A stretch of DNA of 13,824 nucleotides from Oscillibacter sp. CAG:241 (GCA_000435975.1 FR884108.1:1-13824), one strand, 5' to 3'; positions 1 to 8,553 are shown, counted from the stretch's first letter. Program-made: numbers and translations. Notes: generated from the letters alone by a model not told the origin.

Positions 1-625
1 GCTGCTGCTGGCCCGGGCGGTGTGGCCCGGCTGCGCCGCCCTGGAGGGCCTGCTGCTGGCAGCGGCCCTGACCCTGCCCCTGTCCGGGGTCCTGACCTAC
101 GGAAAGCCTCATGCCCTGACGTTTACCGACGTGTGCGCCATGGCCGCGGCGGGCTTTGCCATTCCCTGGGCCTTTTCCGGGCTGTACGGCCTGCGGATGC
201 TGGAGGGGGGGTATCTCCTGGTGCTGACGCCCCTGGTGGCGGCCTTCTGCAGCGACGCCCTGGCCCTGTTCACCGGCATGGCCTGCGGAAAGCATAAGCT
301 GGCCCCCCTGGTCAGCCCCCACAAAACCGTGGAGGGAGCCCTGGGCGGTCTGGCAGGCGGCATGGCCGGCATGGCCGTTTTCTGCGCGGTGTTCCGGACC
401 ATGACCCACACGGCCCTGAGCTATTCCCTGTGCATTGCCCTGGGCCTGCTGGGCGCGGTGCTGGGGGAGCTGGGGGATCTGAGCTTCTCCGCCGTCAAGC
501 GCCAGTACGGCATCAAGGATTACGGACGCCTGCTGCCGGGCCACGGCGGCGTGCTGGACCGGTTCGACAGCGTGCTGTTTGCCGCCCCGGTGCTGTGCGC
601 CCTGCTGCGGGCCCTGGCGGCGTAA
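1..625 (+). CDS. cdsA: Phosphatidate cytidylyltransferase (CdsA), 5'-truncated by the window edge
   Basis: This integral membrane enzyme makes CDP-diacylglycerol from phosphatidate and CTP, the entry point to phospholipid synthesis. The reading frame is open from the window edge (first full codon at base 2), so the N-terminal part is missing and about 207 residues are visible. The C-terminal family signature is complete: SAVKRQYGIKDYG followed by LLPGHGGVLDRFDS, which holds the conserved Lys-Asp, His-Gly-Gly and Asp-Arg-x-Asp residues. Several hydrophobic segments precede it, as expected for a polytopic protein, together with the conserved SPHKTVEGALGG motif. The stop TAA lies 13 bases before dxr. 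The order cdsA-dxr-rseP-ispG-polC is common in Clostridia, usually after uppS, which would lie just left of the window. Confidence 0.96.
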   Translation, partial: LLLARAVWPGCAALEGLLLAAALTLPLSGVLTYGKPHALTFTDVCAMAAAGFAIPWAFSGLYGLRMLEGGYLLVLTPLVAAFCSDALALFTGMACGKHKLAPLVSPHKTVEGALGGLAGGMAGMAVFCAVFRTMTHTALSYSLCIALGLLGAVLGELGDLSFSAVKRQYGIKDYGRLLPGHGGVLDRFDSVLFAAPVLCALLRALAA

Positions 626-633
626 GGGGAGGG
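626..633 (+). promoter_or_regulatory. Ribosome binding site of dxr
   Basis: GGGGAGGG directly follows the cdsA stop and sits five bases before ATG 639. It favours that start over an in-frame ATG at 579 inside cdsA. Confidence 0.75.
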
Positions 634-638
634 CGTCC

Positions 639-1796
639 ATGACAAAAACCATCTCCCTGCTGGGCTCCACCGGCTCCATCGGCCGCCAGACCCTCCAGGT
701 GGCCCGTGAGCTGGGCCTTACCGTGGCGGCCCTTACCGCCAACCGCCAGGTGGACCTGCTGGAGCGGCAGGCCCGGGAGTTTCACCCCCAGCTGGCGGTG
801 CTGTATGACCGGGACGCCGCCCGTCAGCTGCGCCTGCGGCTGTCGGATACGGATATCCGGGTGGCGGAGGGGCCGGAGGGTCTGCTGCTGGCGGCCCAGC
901 TGCCCCAGGCCGACACCGTGGTCACCGCCGTTATGGGCAGCGTGGGCCTGGAGCCCACCCTGGCCGCCATCCGGCAAAAAAAACGCATCGCCCTGGCCAA
1001 TAAGGAAACCCTGGTCTGCGCCGGGGAGCTGGTCATGGCCCAGGCGGAGCGCTGGGGGGCGGACATCGTCCCCGTGGACTCCGAGCACAGCGCCATTTTC
1101 CAGAGTCTCCAGGGCTGCCGGGACCGGAATGAGGTCCGGCGGCTGCTGCTGACCTGCTCCGGCGGCCCCTTCTTCGGCCGCAGCTTCCGGGACCTGGAGG
1201 GGGTCACTCCCGCCGATGCCCTGAAGCATCCCAACTGGTCCATGGGTGCAAAAATCACCATCGACTCTGCTACCCTGATGAACAAGGGACTGGAGGTCAT
1301 CGAGGCCATGCGGCTGTACCGTCTGCCGGTGGAGCAGGTGGACGTGGTGATCCACCGCCAGAGCATCGTTCATTCCCTGGTGGAGTACCGGGACGGCGCC
1401 ATGATCGCCCAGCTGGGCACCCCGGATATGAAGCTCCCCATCCGCTATGCCTTCACCTGGCCTCACCGGGCCCCCAGCCCGGATACGCCCCTGGACCTGC
1501 TGACCTGCGGGGACCTGACGTTCCGGGCTCCGGACCTGGACGCCTTCCCCTGCCTGCGCATTGCCCGCCAGTGCGCCAAAGCCGGCGGCACCGCCTGCGC
1601 CATTATGAACGGTGCCAACGAGGCGGCGGTGGCCCTGTTTCTGCAGGAGCGTGTGGGCTTCAACGACATTCCCCGCCTGGTGGAGTCCGCCCTTTCCCGG
1701 GTGGAGGTGAAATATGCCCCGGACCTTCCGGATATACTGGAAGCAGACAGACAGGCGCGAGCCGCTGTACTGCAAACGGTAGGAGACATGGTATGA
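639..1796 (+). CDS. dxr: 1-deoxy-D-xylulose 5-phosphate reductoisomerase
   Basis: This cytosolic enzyme performs the first committed step of the MEP isoprenoid pathway: NADPH- and metal-dependent conversion of DXP to MEP. The 385-residue length is normal for the family. Visible motifs in order are the N-terminal dinucleotide loop GSTGSIG (about residues 8-14), ALANKETLV, the metal and substrate region PVDSEHSAIFQ, SGGPF, the MNKGLEVIEA segment, KLPIRYAF and ANEAAVA. The ATG at 639 was chosen because of the ribosome binding site just before it and because the family begins directly with the KTISLLGSTGSIG strand. An in-frame ATG at 579 would overlap cdsA and add an Arg/Cys-rich extension unlike the family. 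Its stop overlaps the rseP start (ATGA), so the two are probably translationally coupled. Confidence 0.97.
   Translation: MTKTISLLGSTGSIGRQTLQVARELGLTVAALTANRQVDLLERQAREFHPQLAVLYDRDAARQLRLRLSDTDIRVAEGPEGLLLAAQLPQADTVVTAVMGSVGLEPTLAAIRQKKRIALANKETLVCAGELVMAQAERWGADIVPVDSEHSAIFQSLQGCRDRNEVRRLLLTCSGGPFFGRSFRDLEGVTPADALKHPNWSMGAKITIDSATLMNKGLEVIEAMRLYRLPVEQVDVVIHRQSIVHSLVEYRDGAMIAQLGTPDMKLPIRYAFTWPHRAPSPDTPLDLLTCGDLTFRAPDLDAFPCLRIARQCAKAGGTACAIMNGANEAAVALFLQERVGFNDIPRLVESALSRVEVKYAPDLPDILEADRQARAAVLQTVGDMV
1781..1785 (+). promoter_or_regulatory. Ribosome binding site of rseP, inside the dxr 3' end
   Basis: AGGAG lies seven bases before ATG 1793, within the last codons of dxr. It supports the start that overlaps the dxr stop, over earlier in-frame starts inside dxr. 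Confidence 0.7.
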
Positions 1797-2854
1797 TCTA
1801 TATTTTAGCTGCGATCCTGATATTCGGCGTGCTCATCGCCGTCCACGAGCTGGGCCACTTTCTGGCGGCCAAGGCCTGCGGCGTGCGGGTCAACGAGTTC
1901 GCCATCGGCATGGGCCCCGCCCTGTTCAAAAAGACCAGGGGCGATACCACCTATGCTCTGCGCCTGCTGCCCATCGGCGGCTTCTGCGCCATGGAGGGGG
2001 AGGAGGAGGACTCCGACGACCCCGCTGCCCTGAATAACCAGGGCTTCTGGCGCAAGCTCCTGATCTTTGCCGCCGGCGCCCTGATGAACTTCCTCACGGG
2101 CCTTGTCATCATTCTGGTGCTTTACGCTGGGGTCAAGGCCGTCAATGTCCCGGTGATCCACGGCTTCGCCGACGGCTGCCCGCTGGAATCCGCCTCCGGC
2201 CTTCAGGTGGGCGACCGCATCCTGTCCATCGACGGGGAGCGCATCTACACCTTCAGCGACGTGTCCCTGCTGCTGGGCCGCAACAAGACCGGCGACTTCG
2301 ACCTGGTCATCCGCCGGGACGGCCAGAAGCTCCGTCTGGAGAATTTCCACATGGAGCGTGGCGAGTACCTGGATCAGTCCGGCCAGAAATTCACCGGCTT
2401 CGGCCTGTATTTCGGCGCCCAGGAGCTGACCTTCGGCGGGCGGCTGAAATACTGCTGGGACCAGGCGGTGGACTTTGTCCGCCTGGTGCGCCTGAGCCTC
2501 CAGATGCTCATCACCGGTGAGGCGGGCTTTTCTGATATGAGCGGCCCCGTGGGCATCGTATCCACCATCACCACCGTGGGCGAGCAGTCGGAAAATGCCC
2601 GGGCCGCCGCCGCCAACATCGCGTATCTGGCGGCCCTCATCGCCGTGAACCTGGCGGTGATGAACCTGCTGCCCCTGCCCGCTCTGGACGGCGGCAAGAT
2701 TTTCTTCCTGGTGGTCAACGCCCTGTCCCTGCGCATCATCCGCAAGCAGATCCCCGCCAGGTTTGAAAATTACGTCCATCTGGCCGGCTTTGTCCTTCTC
2801 ATGGGCCTCATGCTGGTCATCACCTTCCACGACGTCATCAAGCTGTTTCAATAG
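1793..2854 (+). CDS. rseP: Site-2 intramembrane zinc metalloprotease, RseP/RasP family
   Basis: This membrane protease cuts membrane-spanning substrates such as anti-sigma factors and leftover signal peptides during regulated intramembrane proteolysis. The 353-residue protein starts with a hydrophobic helix carrying the zinc site HELGH (His18, Glu19, His22). One PDZ domain follows around GLQVGDRILSIDGERI. The conserved SGPVGIV segment is near residue 250, and the third zinc ligand is in the C-terminal LPLPALDGGK motif, ahead of a last helix. All catalytic residues are present. The start overlaps the dxr stop and is preceded by AGGAG. Location between dxr and ispG is the usual one in Clostridia, and reflects conserved synteny rather than a role in isoprenoid synthesis. 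The substrate cannot be told from the sequence. Confidence 0.96.
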   Translation: MIYILAAILIFGVLIAVHELGHFLAAKACGVRVNEFAIGMGPALFKKTRGDTTYALRLLPIGGFCAMEGEEEDSDDPAALNNQGFWRKLLIFAAGALMNFLTGLVIILVLYAGVKAVNVPVIHGFADGCPLESASGLQVGDRILSIDGERIYTFSDVSLLLGRNKTGDFDLVIRRDGQKLRLENFHMERGEYLDQSGQKFTGFGLYFGAQELTFGGRLKYCWDQAVDFVRLVRLSLQMLITGEAGFSDMSGPVGIVSTITTVGEQSENARAAAANIAYLAALIAVNLAVMNLLPLPALDGGKIFFLVVNALSLRIIRKQIPARFENYVHLAGFVLLMGLMLVITFHDVIKLFQ

Positions 2855-2870
2855 CGGCAGACCGTCCCGG

Positions 2871-2900
2871 AATGGGGCCGGCGTCTTTGCCGGCCCCATT
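2871..2900 (+). terminator. Hairpin between rseP and ispG, attenuator or weak terminator
   Basis: A perfect 12-bp stem (2871-2882 with 2889-2900) closes a six-base loop. No T tract follows; the next bases are TCGCC, so it is not a standard intrinsic terminator. A second, smaller hairpin follows (2902-2907 with 2913-2918) and is followed by CATTTT at 2919-2924. Together they could partly terminate transcription, protect an mRNA 3' end, or mark a processing site between the upstream genes and ispG-polC. Confidence 0.5.
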
Positions 2901-2930
2901 TCGCCGCCCCGTGCGGCGCATTTTACTCGC

Positions 2931-2937
2931 AAGGAGG
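2931..2937 (+). promoter_or_regulatory. Ribosome binding site of ispG
   Basis: AAGGAGG is a near-perfect Shine-Dalgarno sequence, nine bases before ATG 2947. It fixes the ispG start. Confidence 0.85.
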
Positions 2938-2946
2938 ATATAAACC

Positions 2947-3984
2947 ATGAGCAAGCAGATTCATGTGGGCGCCGTGGCCGTGGGCGGCGGCGCGCCGGTC
3001 AGCATCCAATCCATGTGCAATACCCCTACCCAGGACGTGGAGCGTACCGTCTCCCAGATCCTCCGCCTGGAGGGGGCCGGGTGCCAGATCATCCGGGTGG
3101 CGGTGCCGGATATGGACGCCGCCCGGGCCATCGGCCCCATCCGCCGCCGCATCCACATCCCCCTGGTGGCGGATATCCACTTTGACTACCGCCTGGCCCT
3201 GGAGTGCGTCCGCCAGGGGGTGGACAAGATCCGCATCAACCCCGGCAACATCGGCTCCGCGGAAAAGGTCCGTGCCGTGGCCGACGCCTGCCGGGACCGG
3301 GGCATCCCCATCCGCATCGGCGTCAACGGCGGCTCCCTGGAGCGGGAGCTGCTGCAAAAATACGGCGGCGTTACCGCCCAGGCCCTGGTGGACAGCGCCC
3401 TGGGCCACGTCCGCCTGCTGAACGACTGCGGCTTCGACGATATCTGCATCTCCGTCAAGTGCTCCCGGGTACCGGTGAACATGGAGGCCTACCGCATGCT
3501 CCATGAGCAGACGCCCTATCCCCTGCACCTGGGAGTCACCGAGGCCGGCACGCCCCGCCTGGGGGTGCTGAAATCCGCCATCGGCATCGGCGGCCTGCTG
3601 TGCCAGGGCATCGGCGATACCCTCCGGGTCAGCCTGACGGCGGACCCGGAGGAGGAAGTCCGGGCCGCCCTGGATATTCTCTCTGCCGCCGGCCTGCGGC
3701 AGACGGGGCCCAATCTGATCTCCTGTCCCACCTGCGGCCGTACCAAATACGACATGATCCCCATCGCCCGGGAGGTGGAGCGCCGCCTCCAGGGCTGCAC
3801 CAAGCCCATCACCGTGGCCGTCATGGGCTGCGTGGTCAACGGCCCCGGCGAGGCCCGGGCTGCCGACGTGGGCATCGCCGGAGGCGACGGCGAGGGTCTG
3901 CTGTTCCGCCATGGCGAAATTCTGTACAAGGTGCCCCAGGACAAGCTGGTGGACGCCCTGATGGACGAGATCGACAAGCTATAA
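2947..3984 (+). CDS. ispG: (E)-4-hydroxy-3-methylbut-2-enyl diphosphate synthase (GcpE/IspG)
   Basis: This iron-sulfur enzyme converts the cyclic diphosphate MEcPP to HMBPP, the next-to-last step of the MEP pathway. The 345-residue protein is the short bacterial form: a TIM-barrel N-terminal part (APVSIQSMCNTPTQDV, VRVAVPDM-like IIRVAVPDMDAA, KIRINPGNIG, RIGVNGGSLE) and a C-terminal cluster domain. The [4Fe-4S] ligands are visible as CPTC (Cys260, Cys263), and Cys295 with Glu302 in CVVNGPGE. No large insertion domain (as in plants and some bacteria) is present. The start is set by a strong ribosome binding site. It lies 92 bases after rseP across hairpins, and 16 bases before polC, so it is probably co-transcribed with polC. 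Confidence 0.97.
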   Translation: MSKQIHVGAVAVGGGAPVSIQSMCNTPTQDVERTVSQILRLEGAGCQIIRVAVPDMDAARAIGPIRRRIHIPLVADIHFDYRLALECVRQGVDKIRINPGNIGSAEKVRAVADACRDRGIPIRIGVNGGSLERELLQKYGGVTAQALVDSALGHVRLLNDCGFDDICISVKCSRVPVNMEAYRMLHEQTPYPLHLGVTEAGTPRLGVLKSAIGIGGLLCQGIGDTLRVSLTADPEEEVRAALDILSAAGLRQTGPNLISCPTCGRTKYDMIPIAREVERRLQGCTKPITVAVMGCVVNGPGEARAADVGIAGGDGEGLLFRHGEILYKVPQDKLVDALMDEIDKL

Positions 3985-3990
3985 GGAGGG
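3983..3990 (+). promoter_or_regulatory. Ribosome binding site of polC
   Basis: AAGGAGGG overlaps the last two bases of the ispG stop codon and lies ten bases before ATG 4001. The closer ATG at 3991 is in another frame. Confidence 0.75.
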
Positions 3991-4000
3991 ATGCCCTCAT

Positions 4001-7000
4001 ATGTGCGATAAAATACCGTTTTTTACCTTTTTTGAGAGCTTCGTGCCGCCCCGTGAGCTGGGCCTGCTGCTCCACGACGCCTGCGTGGTGGGCGGCAGCA
4101 TGGACCGTGCCCAGCGCACCATGGAGCTGGAGCTGACGGCCTCCGCCCCGCTGCCGGAGGCCGCCGTCACCGCCCTGCGCCAGCTGCTGATGGACCAATA
4201 CGACCTGCGCCAGCTGCGCCTGAGCTTCCGCACCCCCCAGCGCGCAGATGACAGGTCCGACGTCCTCATGGGCCGGGAGATCAAGGGCAAGCCCGTCTCC
4301 ATCGACGGCCTGAACCCCAAAATGGGCGCCGTGGTGATAGAGGGCAAGGTCTTTGCCGCCGAGTGCTACGAGACCCGCAAGCCCGGCGTCTGGCGGCTGA
4401 CCTTCGACATGACGGACTACCGGAATTCCGTCACCGTCACCAAGTATATGGAGGGCAAGGAGGCCCAGTCCATGCAGAACGCCGTGTCCCCGGGCATGTG
4501 GCTCCGGGTCCAGGGCAATGTGGAGCTCAGCCGCGACGGCAAGGACATTCAGCTGCGCCCCTTCCACATCATGAAGATCCCCCACAAGCCCCGGGAGGAC
4601 ACCGCCCCGGAGAAGCGGGTGGAGCTGCACCTGCACACGAAGATGTCCAACATGGACGCCCTGACCGACACCGCCTCCGTCATCAGGCAGGCCATCTCCT
4701 GGGGCCACCCGGCCATTGCCATCACCGACCACGGCGTGGCCCAGTCCTTCCCGGACGCCTGGCACACCGCCAAGGGCAAAATTAAAATTCTCTACGGCGT
4801 AGAGGGCTATTTCATCAACAATCTGGACGACCGCATCGCCGTCCACGGCCCCCAGGACCAGGACTTTTCCGACGAGATCGTCTGCTTCGATATTGAGACC
4901 ACCGGCCTGAAGGTGGACCGGGAGGCCATCACCGAGATCGGTGCCGTGGTGCTGAAAAACGGCCAGGTCACCGACCGGTTCCAGACCTTCGTGAACCCAG
5001 GCCGCCGCCTGACGCCGGAGATCATCGGCCTCACCGGCATCACCGACGCCATGCTTTCCGGCGCCCCGTCCCCCAAGGAGGCCCTGACGGCCTTTCTGTC
5101 CTTTGTGAACGGCCGCCCCCTGGCGGCCCACAACGCCGAATTTGACATCAGCTTCATCCGGGCCGGCTGCCGCCGGGAGGGCATCCCCTTTGACCCCACC
5201 TATGTGGACTCCCTGATCCTGGCCCAGAACCTGCTGCCCCAGCTTCACAAGTTCAAGCTGGACATTGTGGCCGAATACCTGGACCTGCCCGCCTTCAATC
5301 ACCACCGGGCCTCCGACGACGCGGCCATGGTGGCCTACATGCTGATCCCGTTCTTTGAGAAGCTGGAGCGGGAGCTGGGCATCCGCCGGCTCCAGGATAT
5401 CAACCCCCAGATGCTGAAGCTGCGGCCCCAGGGCAGCAAGTCCAGCCGCTTCCCCAAGCACATCATCATTCTGGCCAAGAACAAAATGGGCCTCAAGCAC
5501 CTGTACCAGCTGATCTCCGCCTCCAACCTGCAATACTTCAAGCGGGTGCCCATCATCCCCAAAACCGAGCTGATGGCCCATCGGGAGGGGCTCATCATCG
5601 GCTCGGCCTGCGAGGCCGGCGAGCTGTTCCAGGCGGTGAAGGACCACAAGGACTGGGCCGAGCTCAAGCGCATCGCCTCCTTCTATGACTATCTGGAGAT
5701 CCAGCCCATCTGCAACAACCTGTTCATGCTCCGCAGCGGCGACGTCCGGTCCGAGGAGGAGCTGCGGGAATTCAACCGCACCATCGTCCGCCTGGGCCGG
5801 GAGCTGGGAAAGCCTGTCTGCGCCACCGGCGACGTCCACTTTCAGGAGCCGGAGGACGAGACGTACCGCCGTATTCTCCTGGCCAGCAAGAAGTTCCCCG
5901 ATGCCGACGCGCCTCTGCCCATCTACTTCAAGACTACCACAGAGATGCTGGAGGAGTTTTCCTATCTGGGCCAGGACCTGGCCCATCAGGTGGTCATCGA
6001 CAATCCCCGCCGCATCGCCGATCTGGTGGAGGAAATTGAGCTGCTGCCTCCGGGCCAGCTGTTCCCGCCCCGCCTGGAAAACTCCCAGGAGGACCTGAAC
6101 CGCCTGGTGTGGGACAAGTGTCACGCCCTGTACGGCGACCAGCCCCCCCAGCTGGTGGTGGACCGGCTGAATGTGGAGCTGGGCAGCATCCTGGGCAAAT
6201 ACGACGTGGTGTATATGTCCGCCCAGAAGCTGGTGCAGCGCAGCCTGGAAAACGGCTACCTGGTGGGCTCCCGGGGCTCCGTTGGCTCGTCCCTGGTGGC
6301 CTATATGTCCGGCATCACCGAGGTGAACTCCCTGCCGCCCCACTACCGCTGCCCCCAATGCCGCCATGTGGAATTCATCACCGACGGCAGCTACGGCTGC
6401 GGGGCGGATATGCCCGACAAGGACTGCCCGGAGTGCGGCACGAAATACGTCAAGGACGGCTTCGACATCCCCTTTGAGACGTTCCTGGGCTATGGCGGCG
6501 GCAAGGTGCCGGATATCGACCTGAACTTCTCCGGCGAGTACCAGGCCCGGGCCCACCGCCACGCCATCGAGATGTTCGGCCAGACCCAGGTGTTCCGGGC
6601 CGGCACCATCGGAACCCTGGCGGAAAAGACCGCCTTCGGCTTTGTCCGCAAATACCTGGACGAGCGGGGCCTCACCGCCGGCAGCGCCGAGGTGAACCGC
6701 CTGACCCAGGGCTGCGTGGGGGTCCGCCGCACCACCGGCCAGCACCCCGGCGGCCTGGTGGTGGTCCCCGACGACATGGATGTGGAGGATTTCACCGCCG
6801 TGCAGCACCCCGCCGACGCCGAGGACGTCGACACCATCACCACCCATTTTGAATACCACTGCATGGAGGACAACCTTCTGAAGCTGGATATGCTGGGCCA
6901 CGATGACCCCACCATGATCCGCATGCTGGAGGACCTCACCGGGGTCAACGCCCGGACCATCCCCCTGGACGACCCGGACACCATGAGCATCTTCACCTCC

Positions 7001-7942
7001 TCCCGGGTGCTGGGCTTTGAAAACGACGAGCTGCTGGGCCCCACCGGGGCCGTGGCCATTCCGGAGTTCAACACCCGGTTCACCCGGGGCATGCTGGTGG
7101 ATACCCAGCCCAAGGATTTCAATACCCTGGTGCGCCTGTCCGGCTTCTCCCACGGCACCGACGTGTGGCTGGGCAATGCCCGGGACCTGATCGTCAGCGG
7201 CACTGCCTCCGTTCTGGAGACCGTGGGCTGCCGGGACGACATCATGCTCTATCTCATCCATATGGGTCTGGACCCCAAAATGAGCTTCAAGATCATGGAG
7301 GCCGTCCGGAAGGGCAAGGTGAAAAAGGGCGGCTTCCAGGACGGGTGGGAGGATGCCATGCGGGCCCATGAGGTGCCCGACTGGTACATCGACTCCCTGG
7401 CCAAGATCGGCTATCTGTTCCCCAAGGCCCACGCCGTGGCCTATGTGATGATGGCCTTCCGCATCGCCTGGTTCAAGGTCCACGAGCCCCTGGCGTTCTA
7501 CGCTACCTTCTTCACCGTCCGGGCCAAGGCCTTCGACGCGGAATACTGCTGCGCCGGCATTGACGCCGTGAAGCGGAAGATCCGTGAGATCGAGAACAAC
7601 AAGGACGCCACCGCCGTGGAGCAGAGCCTGATGGTCACCCTGGAGGTGTGCTACGAGTTCTATCTCCGTGGCTTCCACTTTGACACCATCAGCATCTACG
7701 ACTCCCAGGCTACCGCCTTCAAGATCACGGAGAACGGCCTGCTGCCCCCCTTCGTCTCCGTCCGGGGCCTGGGCGAGACCGCCGCCCTGGACACCGTGGA
7801 AAAGCGGAAGGGAAAGACCTTCATCTCCGTGGAGGAGTTCGCCGCCTGCTGCAGCAAGCTGTCCAAAACCCACATCGAGCAGCTGAAGGCCCTGGGGGCC
7901 TTTGCCGGCATGGCGGACACCAGCCAGATCACGTTTTTCTGA
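4001..7942 (+). CDS. polC: DNA polymerase III PolC-type, replicative, with proofreading exonuclease
   Basis: This is the catalytic subunit of the low-GC Gram-positive replisome; it synthesises DNA and proofreads 3'-5'. Domains in order of the 1313 residues: a short N-terminal domain; an OB-fold (about 90-200); PHP start RVELHLHTKMSNMDA (HLH at 210-212); the inserted DEDD exonuclease with Exo I FDIETTG (Asp297, Glu299), Exo II HNAEFD (Asp382) and Exo III HRASDD (His435, Asp440); the rest of PHP; the polymerase core with GSRGSVGSS; a zinc knuckle with Cys784, 787, 800, 809 and 812; and the catalytic PDIDLNF (Asp838, Asp840). Helix-hairpin-helix and C-terminal regions follow. All catalytic residues seen are intact. 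The protein is roughly 120 residues shorter than B. subtilis PolC, and the loss is at the N terminus. It ends one base before the next gene. Confidence 0.98.
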   Translation: MCDKIPFFTFFESFVPPRELGLLLHDACVVGGSMDRAQRTMELELTASAPLPEAAVTALRQLLMDQYDLRQLRLSFRTPQRADDRSDVLMGREIKGKPVSIDGLNPKMGAVVIEGKVFAAECYETRKPGVWRLTFDMTDYRNSVTVTKYMEGKEAQSMQNAVSPGMWLRVQGNVELSRDGKDIQLRPFHIMKIPHKPREDTAPEKRVELHLHTKMSNMDALTDTASVIRQAISWGHPAIAITDHGVAQSFPDAWHTAKGKIKILYGVEGYFINNLDDRIAVHGPQDQDFSDEIVCFDIETTGLKVDREAITEIGAVVLKNGQVTDRFQTFVNPGRRLTPEIIGLTGITDAMLSGAPSPKEALTAFLSFVNGRPLAAHNAEFDISFIRAGCRREGIPFDPTYVDSLILAQNLLPQLHKFKLDIVAEYLDLPAFNHHRASDDAAMVAYMLIPFFEKLERELGIRRLQDINPQMLKLRPQGSKSSRFPKHIIILAKNKMGLKHLYQLISASNLQYFKRVPIIPKTELMAHREGLIIGSACEAGELFQAVKDHKDWAELKRIASFYDYLEIQPICNNLFMLRSGDVRSEEELREFNRTIVRLGRELGKPVCATGDVHFQEPEDETYRRILLASKKFPDADAPLPIYFKTTTEMLEEFSYLGQDLAHQVVIDNPRRIADLVEEIELLPPGQLFPPRLENSQEDLNRLVWDKCHALYGDQPPQLVVDRLNVELGSILGKYDVVYMSAQKLVQRSLENGYLVGSRGSVGSSLVAYMSGITEVNSLPPHYRCPQCRHVEFITDGSYGCGADMPDKDCPECGTKYVKDGFDIPFETFLGYGGGKVPDIDLNFSGEYQARAHRHAIEMFGQTQVFRAGTIGTLAEKTAFGFVRKYLDERGLTAGSAEVNRLTQGCVGVRRTTGQHPGGLVVVPDDMDVEDFTAVQHPADAEDVDTITTHFEYHCMEDNLLKLDMLGHDDPTMIRMLEDLTGVNARTIPLDDPDTMSIFTSSRVLGFENDELLGPTGAVAIPEFNTRFTRGMLVDTQPKDFNTLVRLSGFSHGTDVWLGNARDLIVSGTASVLETVGCRDDIMLYLIHMGLDPKMSFKIMEAVRKGKVKKGGFQDGWEDAMRAHEVPDWYIDSLAKIGYLFPKAHAVAYVMMAFRIAWFKVHEPLAFYATFFTVRAKAFDAEYCCAGIDAVKRKIREIENNKDATAVEQSLMVTLEVCYEFYLRGFHFDTISIYDSQATAFKITENGLLPPFVSVRGLGETAALDTVEKRKGKTFISVEEFAACCSKLSKTHIEQLKALGAFAGMADTSQITFF

Positions 7943-7943
7943 T

Positions 7944-8483
7944 ATGGAGTGGCGCTTTGTCTGGTCCCGCGGCGACGAGCATGAGACAGGCCGTGCCCTG
8001 TCCCGGGAAATGCTGCGCTTGTATCGGGACAAAGCCCGGGAAAAGCGGGACGTCCCGCCGGATATCGGGACAGTTTTTATAGGAAATAACGGCAAACCGA
8101 TGACAAATGGCTGCTATTTCAATATCAGCCACAGCCACGGTCTGGTGGCCTGCGCCGTGGCGGAGGTCCCGGTGGGCATCGACGTGGAGAAGATCCGCCC
8201 GGTATCGCCCCGGCTTTTACGCATTTTATCGCCTGCTGAACGCGAATCTGTGCGGCGTGACGAGGACTTCTTCCGCCTTTGGACCCTGAAGGAGGCCCTG
8301 ATCAAGTGTCAGGGAGGTGTACTGGGCCGGGTCCGGCACGTTCATTTCCGGATCGACGGGGATTCCGTCACCTGCACCGTCCCCGGCTACGCCTTCTCCG
8401 TTCTCCCGGCCCCGGAGGGCTATGCCGCCGCCCTGTGCTGGGAAAAACTGGAAGAAAACCGGCATGAAACGCGCAAAAAATGA
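7944..8483 (+). CDS. 4'-phosphopantetheinyl transferase, Sfp-like
   Basis: Enzymes of this family move phosphopantetheine from CoA to a serine of a carrier protein (fatty acid, polyketide, peptide synthetase or other). The 179-residue protein shows NISHSHG, the magnesium motif GIDVE (Asp80, Glu82) and WTLKEA (Trp113, Lys116, Glu117), in the spacing of the Sfp superfamily. It is shorter than typical Sfp (about 220 residues), with little N-terminal extension. ATG 7944 comes one base after the polC stop without a clear ribosome binding site, so translational coupling to polC is likely. An in-frame ATG at 7902 would overlap polC by 41 bases and is less likely. The first part (about 8020-8130) is more AT-rich than its neighbours. 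The carrier partner is not in the window. A strong terminator follows. Confidence 0.85.
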   Translation: MEWRFVWSRGDEHETGRALSREMLRLYRDKAREKRDVPPDIGTVFIGNNGKPMTNGCYFNISHSHGLVACAVAEVPVGIDVEKIRPVSPRLLRILSPAERESVRRDEDFFRLWTLKEALIKCQGGVLGRVRHVHFRIDGDSVTCTVPGYAFSVLPAPEGYAAALCWEKLEENRHETRKK

Positions 8484-8506
8484 CAGGTTTTTCAAAGGAT
8501 CTGCAT

Positions 8507-8553
8507 AAAAAATACCGGAACCGGCAGAAATTTTGCCGGTTCCGGTATTTTTT
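8507..8553. terminator. Bidirectional intrinsic terminator between convergent operons
   Basis: A perfect 20-bp stem (8507-8526 with 8534-8553) with a seven-base loop has an A run on the left and a T run on the right. It therefore works as a rho-independent terminator for both the plus-strand housekeeping run and the minus-strand transporter operon. The stop codon of the minus-strand gene (8552-8554) overlaps its edge. Confidence 0.93.

Noticed and set aside
579..638. Earlier start of dxr at ATG 579
   Set aside because: It lies inside cdsA, gives a Cys/Arg-rich extension not found in the family, and ignores the good ribosome binding site before 639.
513..1775. A 420-codon minus-strand frame opposite dxr
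   Set aside because: It is low-complexity and motif-free, antisense to a complete dxr.
8022..8072. A 10-base direct repeat (8022-8031 and 8063-8072) and a 14-base palindrome (8045-8058) in the transferase gene
   Set aside because: They lie within coding sequence that is in frame and carries intact family motifs. They are too short to support a mobile element or regulatory site.
3836..8095. A 1419-codon open frame on the minus strand opposite ispG and polC
   Set aside because: It is antisense to two genes with complete catalytic motifs. Its product is a His/Gly/Val/Asp/Gln-rich sequence without any recognisable motif, as expected from codon bias in GC-rich DNA.
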